30,788 bases of DNA, taken from assembly GCA_964602655.1 (NCBI GenBank), contig CAZRSF010000077.1, positions 1 through 30,788 of the forward strand, given 5' to 3'. The stretch comes from Moduliflexus sp964602655 (lineage in GTDB: Bacteria > Moduliflexota > Moduliflexia > Moduliflexales > Moduliflexaceae). Of the stretch, positions 15,931 to 22,248 are shown piece after piece. The number at the start of each line of letters is the position of its first letter. Position 1 is the first letter of the stretch. The notes under the pieces are model-generated. The model was not told where the DNA came from and did no database searches. It saw only the letters and a program-made list of their open reading frames with translations. A program made the position numbers and the translations under genes.

Positions 15931-16024
15931 TACCAATTGCGCGTCAAGCGTTGTCATCAATATTGTTGCAGGTAGGGCGTACCGAACGTCGTTGACGGTT
16001 CGCGCCTGCCGCGGCAATTGGTAT
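15930..16024. repeat. Small inverted-repeat element (MITE-like)
   Basis: Perfect 11-bp terminal inverted repeats, ATACCAATTGC (15930-15940) and GCAATTGGTAT (16014-16024), bound a 95-bp unit. The interior also folds (GCAGG/CCTGC and GAACGTC/GACGGTTC). No open frame of note. It could be a non-autonomous mobile element; no target duplication was evident. The gene-free stretch 15693-16239 holds this, the phosphoesterase remnant and several hairpins. Confidence 0.45.
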
Positions 16025-16193
16025 AACGGGAACATGGCGGAGGCCCAGGCCGTCGTGTTCCGCGGAAGTAAAAAGTGAGATAACGGCAGCGTTGCGCGTG
16101 TTCGACATGCTCTCACCCACCTGTATTTTGCCGATAGATGCTGTCGGCAATCCGTGTTGTCTCTTTGCGTTGCGCTGCCAGTCTTCTGTCGTA

Positions 16194-16235
16194 TGGCGAA
16201 ACGGTGTTTCGCTATGCCGAAACGCAGTTTCGGCC
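16194..16235. repeat. Two tandem 9-3-9 hairpins next to the YaiI gene end
   Basis: Unit 1, 16194-16214 (TGGCGAAAC / GTTTCGCTA), and unit 2, 16215-16235 (TGCCGAAAC / GTTTCGGCC), abut exactly. Both keep the GAAAC/GTTTC core and 3-nt loop with changed outer pairs. CTACAT follows unit 2, as after the 43-bp repeat hairpins (CCACAT-like). They lie directly downstream of the minus-strand YaiI gene. Confidence 0.75.
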
Positions 16236-16239
16236 TACA

Positions 16240-16644
16240 TTATTCATACAAATGTTCGCTCTGATATTTAGCGGCTTTTTTCTTGCGGCGACCGCCGGAA
16301 TTCCGCATCACGCCGTTGACATAGCTCTGTTGCAATAACATGCCGATATTCTGCTGCGTATAGACGAACCCGGATGGCGAAACGGCTTTGCCGCGTTTGC
16401 CAAGCACCAACGACGCTAACCCATAATCTTTGGTGACGACAATATCGCCCTGAGAGACGCGATTATAAATTTCAATGTCCGCAGCCTGCGGCGATGCATC
16501 CACGACAACGGTTTCGCCGCGATAATGGCCGCCGGAATAATTTTCGATAGACACCACGCGCACCACTTCCGCCCCTCGTTTTGTCGTAAGTTTTCGACTG
16601 ATCTGTTCTGAAGAACACGCATCGCCATCAATAAAAATTCGCAT
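16240..16644 (-). CDS. YaiI/YqxD family protein (DUF188)
   Basis: A 134-residue cytoplasmic protein of the YaiI/YqxD family, whose fold is related to PIN/NYN nuclease-like domains; no firm biochemical role is known. It shows the family landmarks: the N-terminal FIDGDACSS (family usually DADACP), VVDASPQAADIEIYN, GDIVVTKDYGLASLVLGK and the C-terminal basic NSGGRRKKKA. The conserved Asp residues in the first and third motifs are retained. Length is near the family norm. The ribosome binding site is weak. It stands alone between a hairpin-rich gap and the AAA ATPase gene. Confidence 0.9.
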   Translation of the reverse strand: MRIFIDGDACSSEQISRKLTTKRGAEVVRVVSIENYSGGHYRGETVVVDASPQAADIEIYNRVSQGDIVVTKDYGLASLVLGKRGKAVSPSGFVYTQQNIGMLLQQSYVNGVMRNSGGRRKKKAAKYQSEHLYE

Positions 16645-16718
16645 AGATTCATCGGCTGTCGAGCCGCGCGGCGTTGCGGTTTTTCATCGAACGCAGCGCG
16701 GCTTATCGCCTGTTCCGC

Positions 16719-18995
16719 TTAGTTACTTGCCTGTAAAAATCGTTCGAATAAGCCCATTCTGATGGAATATTTGTTTTCGCATTTTTCGATAATTTCATGC
16801 TCAATCAGGTTCGATACCGCCTTTCTCCGCTGACGTTTCGCGTCATAACTCAAGTCGTTGGCGATGATGTCTTCCAACGCGCAGCTATTATGATGCGTGG
16901 TCAGGATGAGTAAAATTTCCTGTTCGATATACGACAGCCGCTGCCAAATGCTGTCGAGGTAGTCGCTCTTCTGCTCCAGATAGTCGGAGATCGCCTGTTC
17001 GATGTCCTGAACCTCGACGATTTTTCCATTGTCGGGCGCGCAGCATTCGTCCGTATTATTCCCGTCATGTTGCGCAAGTAAGCTGCAAAACTGGCGCGTG
17101 ACGTAGGGATGGCCGCCGGTTTCATAATAAATGCGCGACAATGCTTCTTCGTTGTAGCTCATCCCCATCTGTGCGCCGAGATTCTGAATCATCTGATTGC
17201 AGCCGGTTTCCGCCAGCGAAGAGAGAAAGACCTCTTTATAATAATGGAAGCCGGGGTTGCTCTGCCCGCGATACGTGTCGATCCGCGAGATTTCCGGGCG
17301 CGACGACACGATGATGGACACTAAAAATCCGTATTGCTGCGATACGCCGCGCACCACGCCCATAAATTCGTGAAAGCCTGAAAATCCTTCCTCATCTTCC
17401 GTCAAATTCGGGACAAAATGTTCGGCTTCGTCTAAAAGCAGCACGATTTTGATGTCGTGCCGATGGGCTTTCAAGGTCTCCCAGACGCGCACGAGATGCT
17501 GAATGAATTGCGTGCTGTAATTCGGCAGAATCGCGCCTTTTGGCCGTTCGAACGCCGGAAGTTTGATCTCAGGATATTTGAACGACGCGTCGCGCACGCA
17601 CTCGTCGAGAATGATCTGATACAGATACGAACAATCCCGCGGCACATGCTGCAAATCAATATAGGCGACGATATGCTGCGCCATCTGTTCGCGCAATTGC
17701 CAGACCAGCGACGTTTTGCCGATTTTGCGCGGGCCGAACAGTCCGATGTGCTGCAAATGGCTCATCGAGTCGAGCAGGGTTGCGATCATTTTTTCCCGTC
17801 CGAAGAATTCCAGCGGATTATCCACCGAACCGGCTGTTTCATAGACATTTCGCGATGATAGCGCCGGAACGATCATTTTTTCAAGCGTCTGCGAGCAGTT
17901 TCCATTCCGAATCGCCTTTTCCAACAGTCGCAGGCTGATCGGAAGCAGCGTCGCGTTCCGTTCCGCTGCGTACTGGCAGATGCGCTGATAGGCACTGTAA
18001 TGCGGCAATTCGTCCACAATCGCGAGAATGAGCGTCGGATTGGATACGCGCCCCTGCGTAGTGACAGCGTGATACACTGCCTGCACGGTCGCCTCGTTTA
18101 ACGTCGTTTTTGTCAGCGTTGCGACTGGAATATCGCCATACTGTTCGTACTGTAGCGCCTTCGAACGGATAAGCGCGATGGTCGGCGTCACTTCGGTGAA
18201 TTGACATTGACTCTGCGTGAAAAATGTTTTTATTTCCTTTTTCGTTTGGAGCGACGGCGCAGGCCAGACAACCTGAGCGGCAGGTTCTGATGGCATTTCA
18301 GTCGTTTCCAGGATCGGATAATCATATTCGCGCGGCACCGTCAAATCTTGAAGATTCATGACACCTTCCAAATCTTCAAGCTGTTGAAACGAACGTTCAT
18401 GTTTTTTCGCGCGCGGAGCGGTCATGACTTGCGCCTGCGGCGCGGATTCTTTCGACGTTGCGCTCGTGGAAAGCGGCATGTCGGCGGTTACGCATTCCGG
18501 CGTTCTTCTGAGTCGGCGTTTATGCAGATTTGCCGCGTCGCGTTTTTTAGCGGTCGCGCGAGGCTTCGCATGTGCGCCGGACAGCGTCGGCATAAACGAT
18601 GAGACGAATACCAACGCCAGCGTCAGCAATATCCCAACGGCCAGAATAAGCTGAAGTCGCTTGAATGAGCCTGCCAATGCCCCGCCTTTTTCAAGCTGAG
18701 GCTCGGATGCGTCGTTCGGCATGAACGGCGACAACGGCAGGCTCGTTTCTGGCGTCACGCTTTTTTTATCGCGATCCTGATTATACAGCATGTTGCTGAG
18801 CGTAATTTTGATTCTGCCGCCTTCTATCGGCGCGGGCATTGTCGCCGAGCAGAGCATGACATCGGTGATGAAGCTCCCTTGGAGCGGAATACTGACGACC
18901 AGCGCGAGGAGCAATAAACCGCCAAGTTTCCATAGCGTCTGCGACTTCAGGCGTTTGGTTGATTGTTGTACTGGAACCAGCCTTAGTGAACGCAT
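16719..18995 (-). CDS. Membrane-anchored AAA-type ATPase with winged-helix C-terminus
   Basis: A 758-residue protein of unknown role. AAGGAGG (19005-19011) lies 9 nt before the start. Two membrane segments (about 24-45 and 114-135) flank a roughly 65-residue loop, predicted to be outside by the basic residues at both membrane ends. Then comes a basic, low-complexity linker (about 140-250), a small alpha/beta region (about 255-370), and a STAND/AAA-like ATPase module from FFGREKMI (397-404). Walker A is GPRKIGKTS (421-429), Walker B IVLLLDEAE (517-525) and sensor 1 IIVSSRPE (561-568). Residues about 680-757 look like a winged helix. The ATPase part resembles AAA_35/archaeal-ATPase-type domains (recall). 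The gene follows a tiny lipoprotein gene and sits under operator-like sites shared with an XRE regulator. Confidence 0.8.
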   Translation of the reverse strand: MRSLRLVPVQQSTKRLKSQTLWKLGGLLLLALVVSIPLQGSFITDVMLCSATMPAPIEGGRIKITLSNMLYNQDRDKKSVTPETSLPLSPFMPNDASEPQLEKGGALAGSFKRLQLILAVGILLTLALVFVSSFMPTLSGAHAKPRATAKKRDAANLHKRRLRRTPECVTADMPLSTSATSKESAPQAQVMTAPRAKKHERSFQQLEDLEGVMNLQDLTVPREYDYPILETTEMPSEPAAQVVWPAPSLQTKKEIKTFFTQSQCQFTEVTPTIALIRSKALQYEQYGDIPVATLTKTTLNEATVQAVYHAVTTQGRVSNPTLILAIVDELPHYSAYQRICQYAAERNATLLPISLRLLEKAIRNGNCSQTLEKMIVPALSSRNVYETAGSVDNPLEFFGREKMIATLLDSMSHLQHIGLFGPRKIGKTSLVWQLREQMAQHIVAYIDLQHVPRDCSYLYQIILDECVRDASFKYPEIKLPAFERPKGAILPNYSTQFIQHLVRVWETLKAHRHDIKIVLLLDEAEHFVPNLTEDEEGFSGFHEFMGVVRGVSQQYGFLVSIIVSSRPEISRIDTYRGQSNPGFHYYKEVFLSSLAETGCNQMIQNLGAQMGMSYNEEALSRIYYETGGHPYVTRQFCSLLAQHDGNNTDECCAPDNGKIVEVQDIEQAISDYLEQKSDYLDSIWQRLSYIEQEILLILTTHHNSCALEDIIANDLSYDAKRQRRKAVSNLIEHEIIEKCENKYSIRMGLFERFLQASN

Positions 18996-19023
18996 GTATT
19001 TCAGCCTCCTTAAAATTGATTCA

Positions 19024-19037
19024 TTTACGTAAGTTAG
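19024..19037. promoter_or_regulatory. Operator-like site upstream of the AAA ATPase
   Basis: TTTAC-GTAA-GTTAG: the 5-4-5 layout of the shared motif YTAAC-N4-GTTAR with one imperfect half. It lies 12 bp upstream of the ATPase Shine-Dalgarno, between it and the lipopeptide gene. Confidence 0.5.
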
Positions 19038-19076
19038 TCATAGTTAGAAAAAAAATGAACTCAGATCAGATACTCT

Positions 19077-19151
19077 CTACAGATACGGAGTGCATCCGCT
19101 TAAAACCATCAGAATGAGCGTCATTACGATAAGCATCCAGTAGTTAATCAT
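19077..19151 (-). CDS. Tiny lipoprotein, 24 residues (lipobox LSGC)
   Basis: Encodes MINYWMLIVMTLILMVLSGC followed by TPYL. It is a hydrophobic signal segment with a perfect lipobox L-S-G-C, so lipidation and cleavage would leave a five-residue lipopeptide, CTPYL. GGAG lies 5 nt upstream of the ATG. The gene is 82 bp upstream of the AAA ATPase, same strand. A second peptide with the same architecture (ending LTGCTPLY) is at 20890-20976. The similarity of the two, the strong ribosome binding sites and the lipoboxes argue that these are real genes despite their size. Function unknown; envelope signal, small toxin or stress peptide are options. Confidence 0.65.
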   Translation of the reverse strand: MINYWMLIVMTLILMVLSGCTPYL

Positions 19152-19170
19152 GGTCGTCTCCATTGTTTCA

Positions 19171-19184
19171 TTAACGTAAGTTAA
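19171..19184. promoter_or_regulatory. Operator-like site TTAAC-GTAA-GTTAA
   Basis: A perfect 5-bp inverted repeat with 4-bp spacer, just upstream of the 24-residue lipopeptide gene. It shares the GTAA spacer with the neighbouring sites at 19024 and 19210 (minus strand). Confidence 0.55.
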
Positions 19185-19209
19185 TTTCTATGATAAAAAA
19201 AAATATCAA

Positions 19210-19223
19210 CCAACTTACGCTAA
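19210..19223. promoter_or_regulatory. Operator-like site CCAAC-TTAC-GCTAA
   Basis: Read on the minus strand it is TTAGC-GTAA-GTTGG, an imperfect version of the same 5-4-5 motif. Third site in the 370-bp gap between the membrane protein and the ATPase genes. Confidence 0.45.
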
Positions 19224-19328
19224 CAGGTGTATGAATCGTTTTTCAAGAGTGTGTGGATACAATTCGTGAACTCAAGCTTATGCTACTATCTACATCAACG
19301 TTTATTAGCGATCTGATTGCTTAATTTT

Positions 19329-19354
19329 ATTATAAACTAACGTTTGTGAATCAA
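19329..19354 (-). promoter_or_regulatory. Candidate promoter plus operator half-site for the lipopeptide-ATPase unit
   Basis: On the minus strand a TTGATT (19349-19354) precedes TATAAT (19329-19334). The spacing of 14 bp is short, though a shifted -35 (TTTGAT) gives 15. Between them lies CTAAC-GTTT-GTGAA (19337-19350), related to the YTAAC-N4-GTTAR motif. It lies immediately downstream of the membrane-protein stop and points to the lipopeptide and ATPase genes. The rest of 19152-19368 holds the other operator sites and AT-rich sequence. Confidence 0.4.
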
Positions 19355-19368
19355 ATGAGCAAAAAAAA

Positions 19369-19806
19369 TTAATCAGACACAACAAATGCGACTAACAGCA
19401 GAATCACAAACACCAAACCGGCATACAGCAGAATAACGCGCCCTTTTTTCAAGGCTTCTTTGGTCAGACTTTTCTTTAAATAGATGTGATATGAATACCA
19501 GAACATCCATGCCCACAGCAAAAACCCAAACAAATATTTAATCACAAATGCCGAGAATGGTAGCACCTGACCGGTGTGACTCAAAAAAAGACGCAGATAA
19601 TTTATATAATCGGCAACGAGCAGCACCATCGTTCCCATTGCCATCAAATCCCTAACATAGAGTTGCTGGCGGTATTTGATTTTATAATATACCAGCCTGA
19701 GAACAATCGAGCTAAAATATACGATCGGAATGAGATAGAACAGATAGACTGCTTCGTTTCTTGTGAAAATGGTATATATTTTACCGGCAAACTCTAATAG
19801 TGCCAT
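19369..19806 (-). CDS. Small integral membrane protein, about four helices, unknown function
   Basis: A 145-residue protein from the ATG at 19806; a TTG at 19863 would add 19 residues but lies only about 10 nt from the likely transcription start. Four hydrophobic segments are evident (relative to 19806): about 18-42 (YLFYLIPIVYFSSIVLRLVY), 54-75, 81-110 (Trp/Tyr-rich LLWAWMFWYSYHIYL) and 123-144. Loops are short and basic (KIKYRQQ, KKSLTKEALKKGR), suggesting both termini face the cytoplasm. I do not recognise the family. Its promoter carries a perfect copy of the operator motif shared with the XRE regulator. It lies between that regulator and the lipopeptide/ATPase genes. Confidence 0.75.
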   Translation of the reverse strand: MALLEFAGKIYTIFTRNEAVYLFYLIPIVYFSSIVLRLVYYKIKYRQQLYVRDLMAMGTMVLLVADYINYLRLFLSHTGQVLPFSAFVIKYLFGFLLWAWMFWYSYHIYLKKSLTKEALKKGRVILLYAGLVFVILLLVAFVVSD

Positions 19807-19879
19807 AACGAAGTTTTCCAGATGACGTACCGCGTATATGTTCGAAACACGATCAACAATCAATTACTGCATATACCAA

Positions 19880-19907
19880 ATATTAACATACGTTAGATTT
19901 GTGTCAA
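19880..19907 (-). promoter_or_regulatory. Promoter with embedded operator, membrane protein gene
   Basis: TTGACA (19902-19907) is followed, after 16 bp, by TAATAT (19880-19885) on the minus strand. A perfect inverted repeat TTAAC-ATAC-GTTAG (top strand 19883-19896) occupies the spacer and touches the -10. A regulator bound here would block RNA polymerase. Confidence 0.6.
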
Positions 19908-20036
19908 GAAAAAAATGTGACGTTCATATTTTTTATGATATGCCTCGTCACATTCGCTCTGTTGAAGGGGTGTTTCAGGTTGAAATTTCTACACGCTGAC
20001 ATCTGCCGAGTGATCATCATCTGAAAAGAACGCAGA

Positions 20037-20063
20037 CAGGAAGGCCGGAAAACCGTCTTCCTG
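20037..20063 (-). terminator. Possible terminator after the XRE regulator gene
   Basis: CAGGAAG-G-CCGG (20037-20048) and CCG-T-CTTCCTG (20053-20063) form a stem with loop AAAA, 6 bp beyond the regulator stop. The following minus-strand sequence is only moderately T-rich, so termination may be weak. Confidence 0.45.
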
Positions 20064-20069
20064 CCAGGT

Positions 20070-20660
20070 TTATTGGATACTGAGGATATTGGTCAGCAAA
20101 TCGCGCAGCGGGCTCTTTTGATCGTGCGTTTCGATAAATACCATCGCCATAATATAATCTTGCATTTTCTGGAGAAACTTCTCATCGCGATCTTTGATCT
20201 GATTCATGATTTTATACAAGGTGTGGTGCGGATCATAGATAATGCCTCGAAAAATAAGGCTGTCGGACAGCGAGCCATCTTGCATGAGGTGGAGGAGCGC
20301 ATGCCGTTCATCTTCGTCCACTTTACGGAAGAGCGCGAGAATTTCTTTTTCTCTGGTTGACAGGCTGTCGGCCGTATTATAATCATCCCCATCGTTACGC
20401 GAATCGGTCACTTTTTGTTCATCAATATAGGAGGCGGCTTTTTGGTGATCGCGATTCAGATAGGCGAAATCTCGAAACCATTCCCGGTCTACTTGCAGGG
20501 CATCCGCGAGATTATACAGAATAATCATGTCTTTCGGAATGCGGATTCCATCCTCAATATGCTTGATATACGCGTCAGATATCTTGGCCTTCTTGGCCAG
20601 TTCTTTCTTGTTCAGATTGAGCTTAAGTCGTCGTGATGTGACAAATTCATGGAATCTCAT
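20070..20660 (-). CDS. XRE-family helix-turn-helix transcriptional regulator
   Basis: A 196-residue DNA-binding regulator. The ATG at 20660 is 8 nt after AAGGA; an ATG at 20669 overlaps that site and is less likely. The N-terminal Cro/C1-type HTH (about 3-62) reads RLKLNLNKKELAKKAKISDA, then YIKHIEDGIRIPK and LADALQVD. The rest (about 95-196) is a charged helical domain (STREKEILALFRKVDEDERH, LYKIMNQIKDRDEKFLQKMQD), perhaps for dimerisation or sensing. A consensus promoter precedes it, with a palindromic site in the spacer and another downstream, which suggests autorepression. The same half-sites occur before the membrane protein and lipopeptide/ATPase genes, so it is the likely regulator of the locus (inference). 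Confidence 0.88.
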   Translation of the reverse strand: MRFHEFVTSRRLKLNLNKKELAKKAKISDAYIKHIEDGIRIPKDMIILYNLADALQVDREWFRDFAYLNRDHQKAASYIDEQKVTDSRNDGDDYNTADSLSTREKEILALFRKVDEDERHALLHLMQDGSLSDSLIFRGIIYDPHHTLYKIMNQIKDRDEKFLQKMQDYIMAMVFIETHDQKSPLRDLLTNILSIQ

Positions 20661-20676
20661 GGTCGTCATCCTTTTA

Positions 20677-20756
20677 CAAAGAAACGTTGATTGCGATATA
20701 GCTAACTACTGTTAGTTAGTCATTAAAGCAAAATTATACATGCTAACGTTTCTTTG
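20677..20756. promoter_or_regulatory. Operator region of the XRE gene: long inverted repeat with inner palindrome
   Basis: Perfect 12-bp arms CAAAGAAACGTT (20677-20688) and AACGTTTCTTTG (20745-20756) flank a central palindrome CTAAC-TACT-GTTAG (20702-20715). The right arm lies in the promoter spacer; the left arm and central site lie in the leader. This three-site arrangement fits co-operative autorepression. A further related half-site, GTAACGTTTC, is at about 20835-20844. Confidence 0.65.
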
Positions 20757-20760
20757 TCAA
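20733..20760 (-). promoter_or_regulatory. Consensus promoter of the XRE regulator gene
   Basis: Perfect TTGACA (20755-20760) and perfect TATAAT (20733-20738) on the minus strand, 16 bp apart. The spacer contains the AAACGTTAG half-site. Confidence 0.75.
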
Positions 20761-20889
20761 GTTATTTTTAAAAAAGAATAATATTACTGATGTTTGTTAC
20801 GGCGAACATTTTCGTTTCAACTATGTTAGACAGCGTAACGTTTCGAAGGTAAAATTTTCTTCAATTTTTTTGCCGTTTTCCGAGCCCAA

Positions 20890-20976
20890 TCAATACAACG
20901 GGGTGCAGCCCGTTAATGCGCATAAAAGCGCTATCATGACAATCATCATCAGATAGATTCGATACATGCCTCGCAT
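20890..20976 (-). CDS. Tiny lipoprotein, 28 residues (lipobox LTGC)
   Basis: Encodes MRGMYRIYLMMIVMIALLCA followed by LTGCTPLY. GGAGGG (20985-20990) lies 8 nt upstream of the ATG at 20976, a strong site. The positively charged start, hydrophobic core and lipobox L-T-G-C predict a lipoprotein whose mature part is only CTPLY. It parallels the 24-residue peptide at 19077-19151 (both Met/Ile/Leu-rich cores, both ending GCTP plus Tyr and Leu). It lies about 230 bp upstream of the XRE gene promoter, same strand. A longer frame extends upstream to 21183, but it runs through the transporter terminator and is not credible. Confidence 0.65.
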   Translation of the reverse strand: MRGMYRIYLMMIVMIALLCALTGCTPLY

Positions 20977-21136
20977 AAAGTAGTCCCTCCTTGTCAGGGT
21001 GTTGAGAGGATAGAGTGCCTGCTTTCCCGCATTTATGGAGTTAGAGTGTATGCCTGAAAAAAGGTTTAGTAGAAAATGACGCAGAAACGGAAAACTCTCG
21101 CAATCGAAGAAAATTTTGAGGAACTGGATGTGATGC

Positions 21137-21176
21137 AAAAAAAACGGACGCAGCGTCTCACATACTGAACGCTGCG
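21137..21176 (-). terminator. Rho-independent terminator of the ABC importer operon
   Basis: On the minus strand the stem CGCAGCGT / ACGCTGCG (21169-21176 and 21149-21156) is followed by TCCG and eight T residues (21137-21144). It lies just after the substrate-binding protein gene. Confidence 0.85.
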
Positions 21177-21193
21177 CCCACAAGCTTCAAGGG

Positions 21194-22210
21194 TTATTTC
21201 GGCAACGTGCCTTCGACCCCTTCGATAAAATAATTCATGGTCAACAGGTCTTGATCGGTTTTGTCCGGCCACACATTGAACGTGCCGTCAATGATTTCCT
21301 GTTTCCGTTTCATCACCATGTCGGCCACATCTTGCGGCACCATTTTGCCAAGCGGCGCTAAATCAACGACGCCATCTTTCATGCCGCCCCAGTAGGCTTC
21401 GGCTTTCCATGTGCCATCCTGAATCGCCTTGATCGTGTTTTCATAATACATCGCCCAATTCCAGCTTGGAGCCGTCAGATGCGCATCCGGCGCAAACTTG
21501 CTCATATCCTGATTGTAGCCGACAGAATAAATTTTGTGTTCCTGCGCCGCTTCCTGCGCCGCCGGAGAATCCTGATGCTGCGCAATTACGTCCGCGCCCG
21601 CGTTAATTAAACTGACAGCCGCTTCTTTTTCTTTCGCCGGATCATACCATGATCCCGTCCAGACGACTTTCACGACCGCTGCCGGATTCACTTCCCGCGC
21701 GCCTTTCGCAAACGAGTTGATGCCGCGAATGACTTCCGGAATCGGGTGCGCAGCCACATAGCCGAGCACGTTCGATTTGGTCATTTTCCCGGCGACCATT
21801 CCTGACAGATAGCGCGGCTCTTCAATACGCCCGAAATAATTTCCGGCATTTTCAGCGGTTTTGAAACCGGAGCAATGTTCGAATTTGACATTCGGAAAAT
21901 CTGCGGCGACTTCAATCGTCGGGTCCATATACTCGAAACTCGTCGTGAAAATCACATCATAGCCTTTTTGCGCATAACCGCGAATCACACGTTCGATATC
22001 CGGCCCGGCAACGCTTTCAGTATAGGCGGTTTCCACGCCCATTTTCTCAAGATGCTGGCGGCCTAAATCATGCGCGTATGTCCAGCCATGATCGCCAATC
22101 GGCGACACATACACAAATGCGGCTTTGATCTTCTTTTCTTCGGCAAAAGCCCCGACACATAAGGCTAACGACAACAGAACGACTAATGACAGCACGAACA
22201 ATTTACGCAT
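21194..22210 (-). CDS. BMP-family (PnrA-like) ABC transporter substrate-binding protein
   Basis: A periplasmic binding protein of the basic-membrane-protein family, which typically binds purine nucleosides and delivers them to a matching ABC permease. The ATG at 22210 has AAGGAG 7 nt upstream. The 338-residue precursor starts with a clear signal peptide (MRKLFVLSLVVLLSLALCVG, cleavage near AFAEE). No lipobox Cys is placed for lipidation. Family segments include AFVYVSPIGDHGWTYAHDLG, the FEYMDPTIEVA and FEHCSGF strands, GYVAAHPIPEVIRGINSFA and VIAQHQDSPAAQEAA. It is the last gene of the importer operon, 38 bp after the second permease. The specific ligand is not proven by the sequence. Confidence 0.93.
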   Translation of the reverse strand: MRKLFVLSLVVLLSLALCVGAFAEEKKIKAAFVYVSPIGDHGWTYAHDLGRQHLEKMGVETAYTESVAGPDIERVIRGYAQKGYDVIFTTSFEYMDPTIEVAADFPNVKFEHCSGFKTAENAGNYFGRIEEPRYLSGMVAGKMTKSNVLGYVAAHPIPEVIRGINSFAKGAREVNPAAVVKVVWTGSWYDPAKEKEAAVSLINAGADVIAQHQDSPAAQEAAQEHKIYSVGYNQDMSKFAPDAHLTAPSWNWAMYYENTIKAIQDGTWKAEAYWGGMKDGVVDLAPLGKMVPQDVADMVMKRKQEIIDGTFNVWPDKTDQDLLTMNYFIEGVEGTLPK

Positions 22211-22248
22211 ACGTCTTCTCCTTTTGATGCTGATGATTGTGGTTATTG

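Noticed and set aside
15910..16150. Short minus-strand open frames of about 68 residues
   Set aside because: They are translations of inverted repeats in the gene-poor gap, with no family features or ribosome binding sites.
16662..16703. Stem (AGCCGCGC/GCGCGGCT) between the YaiI and ATPase genes as an intrinsic terminator
   Set aside because: Only an 8-bp outer stem with a long imperfect interior and no T-tract on the minus strand.
20977..21183. Upstream extension of the 28-residue lipopeptide into a 97-residue frame
   Set aside because: It runs back through the importer terminator, has low-complexity composition and no ribosome binding site; the strong GGAGGG selects the short form.
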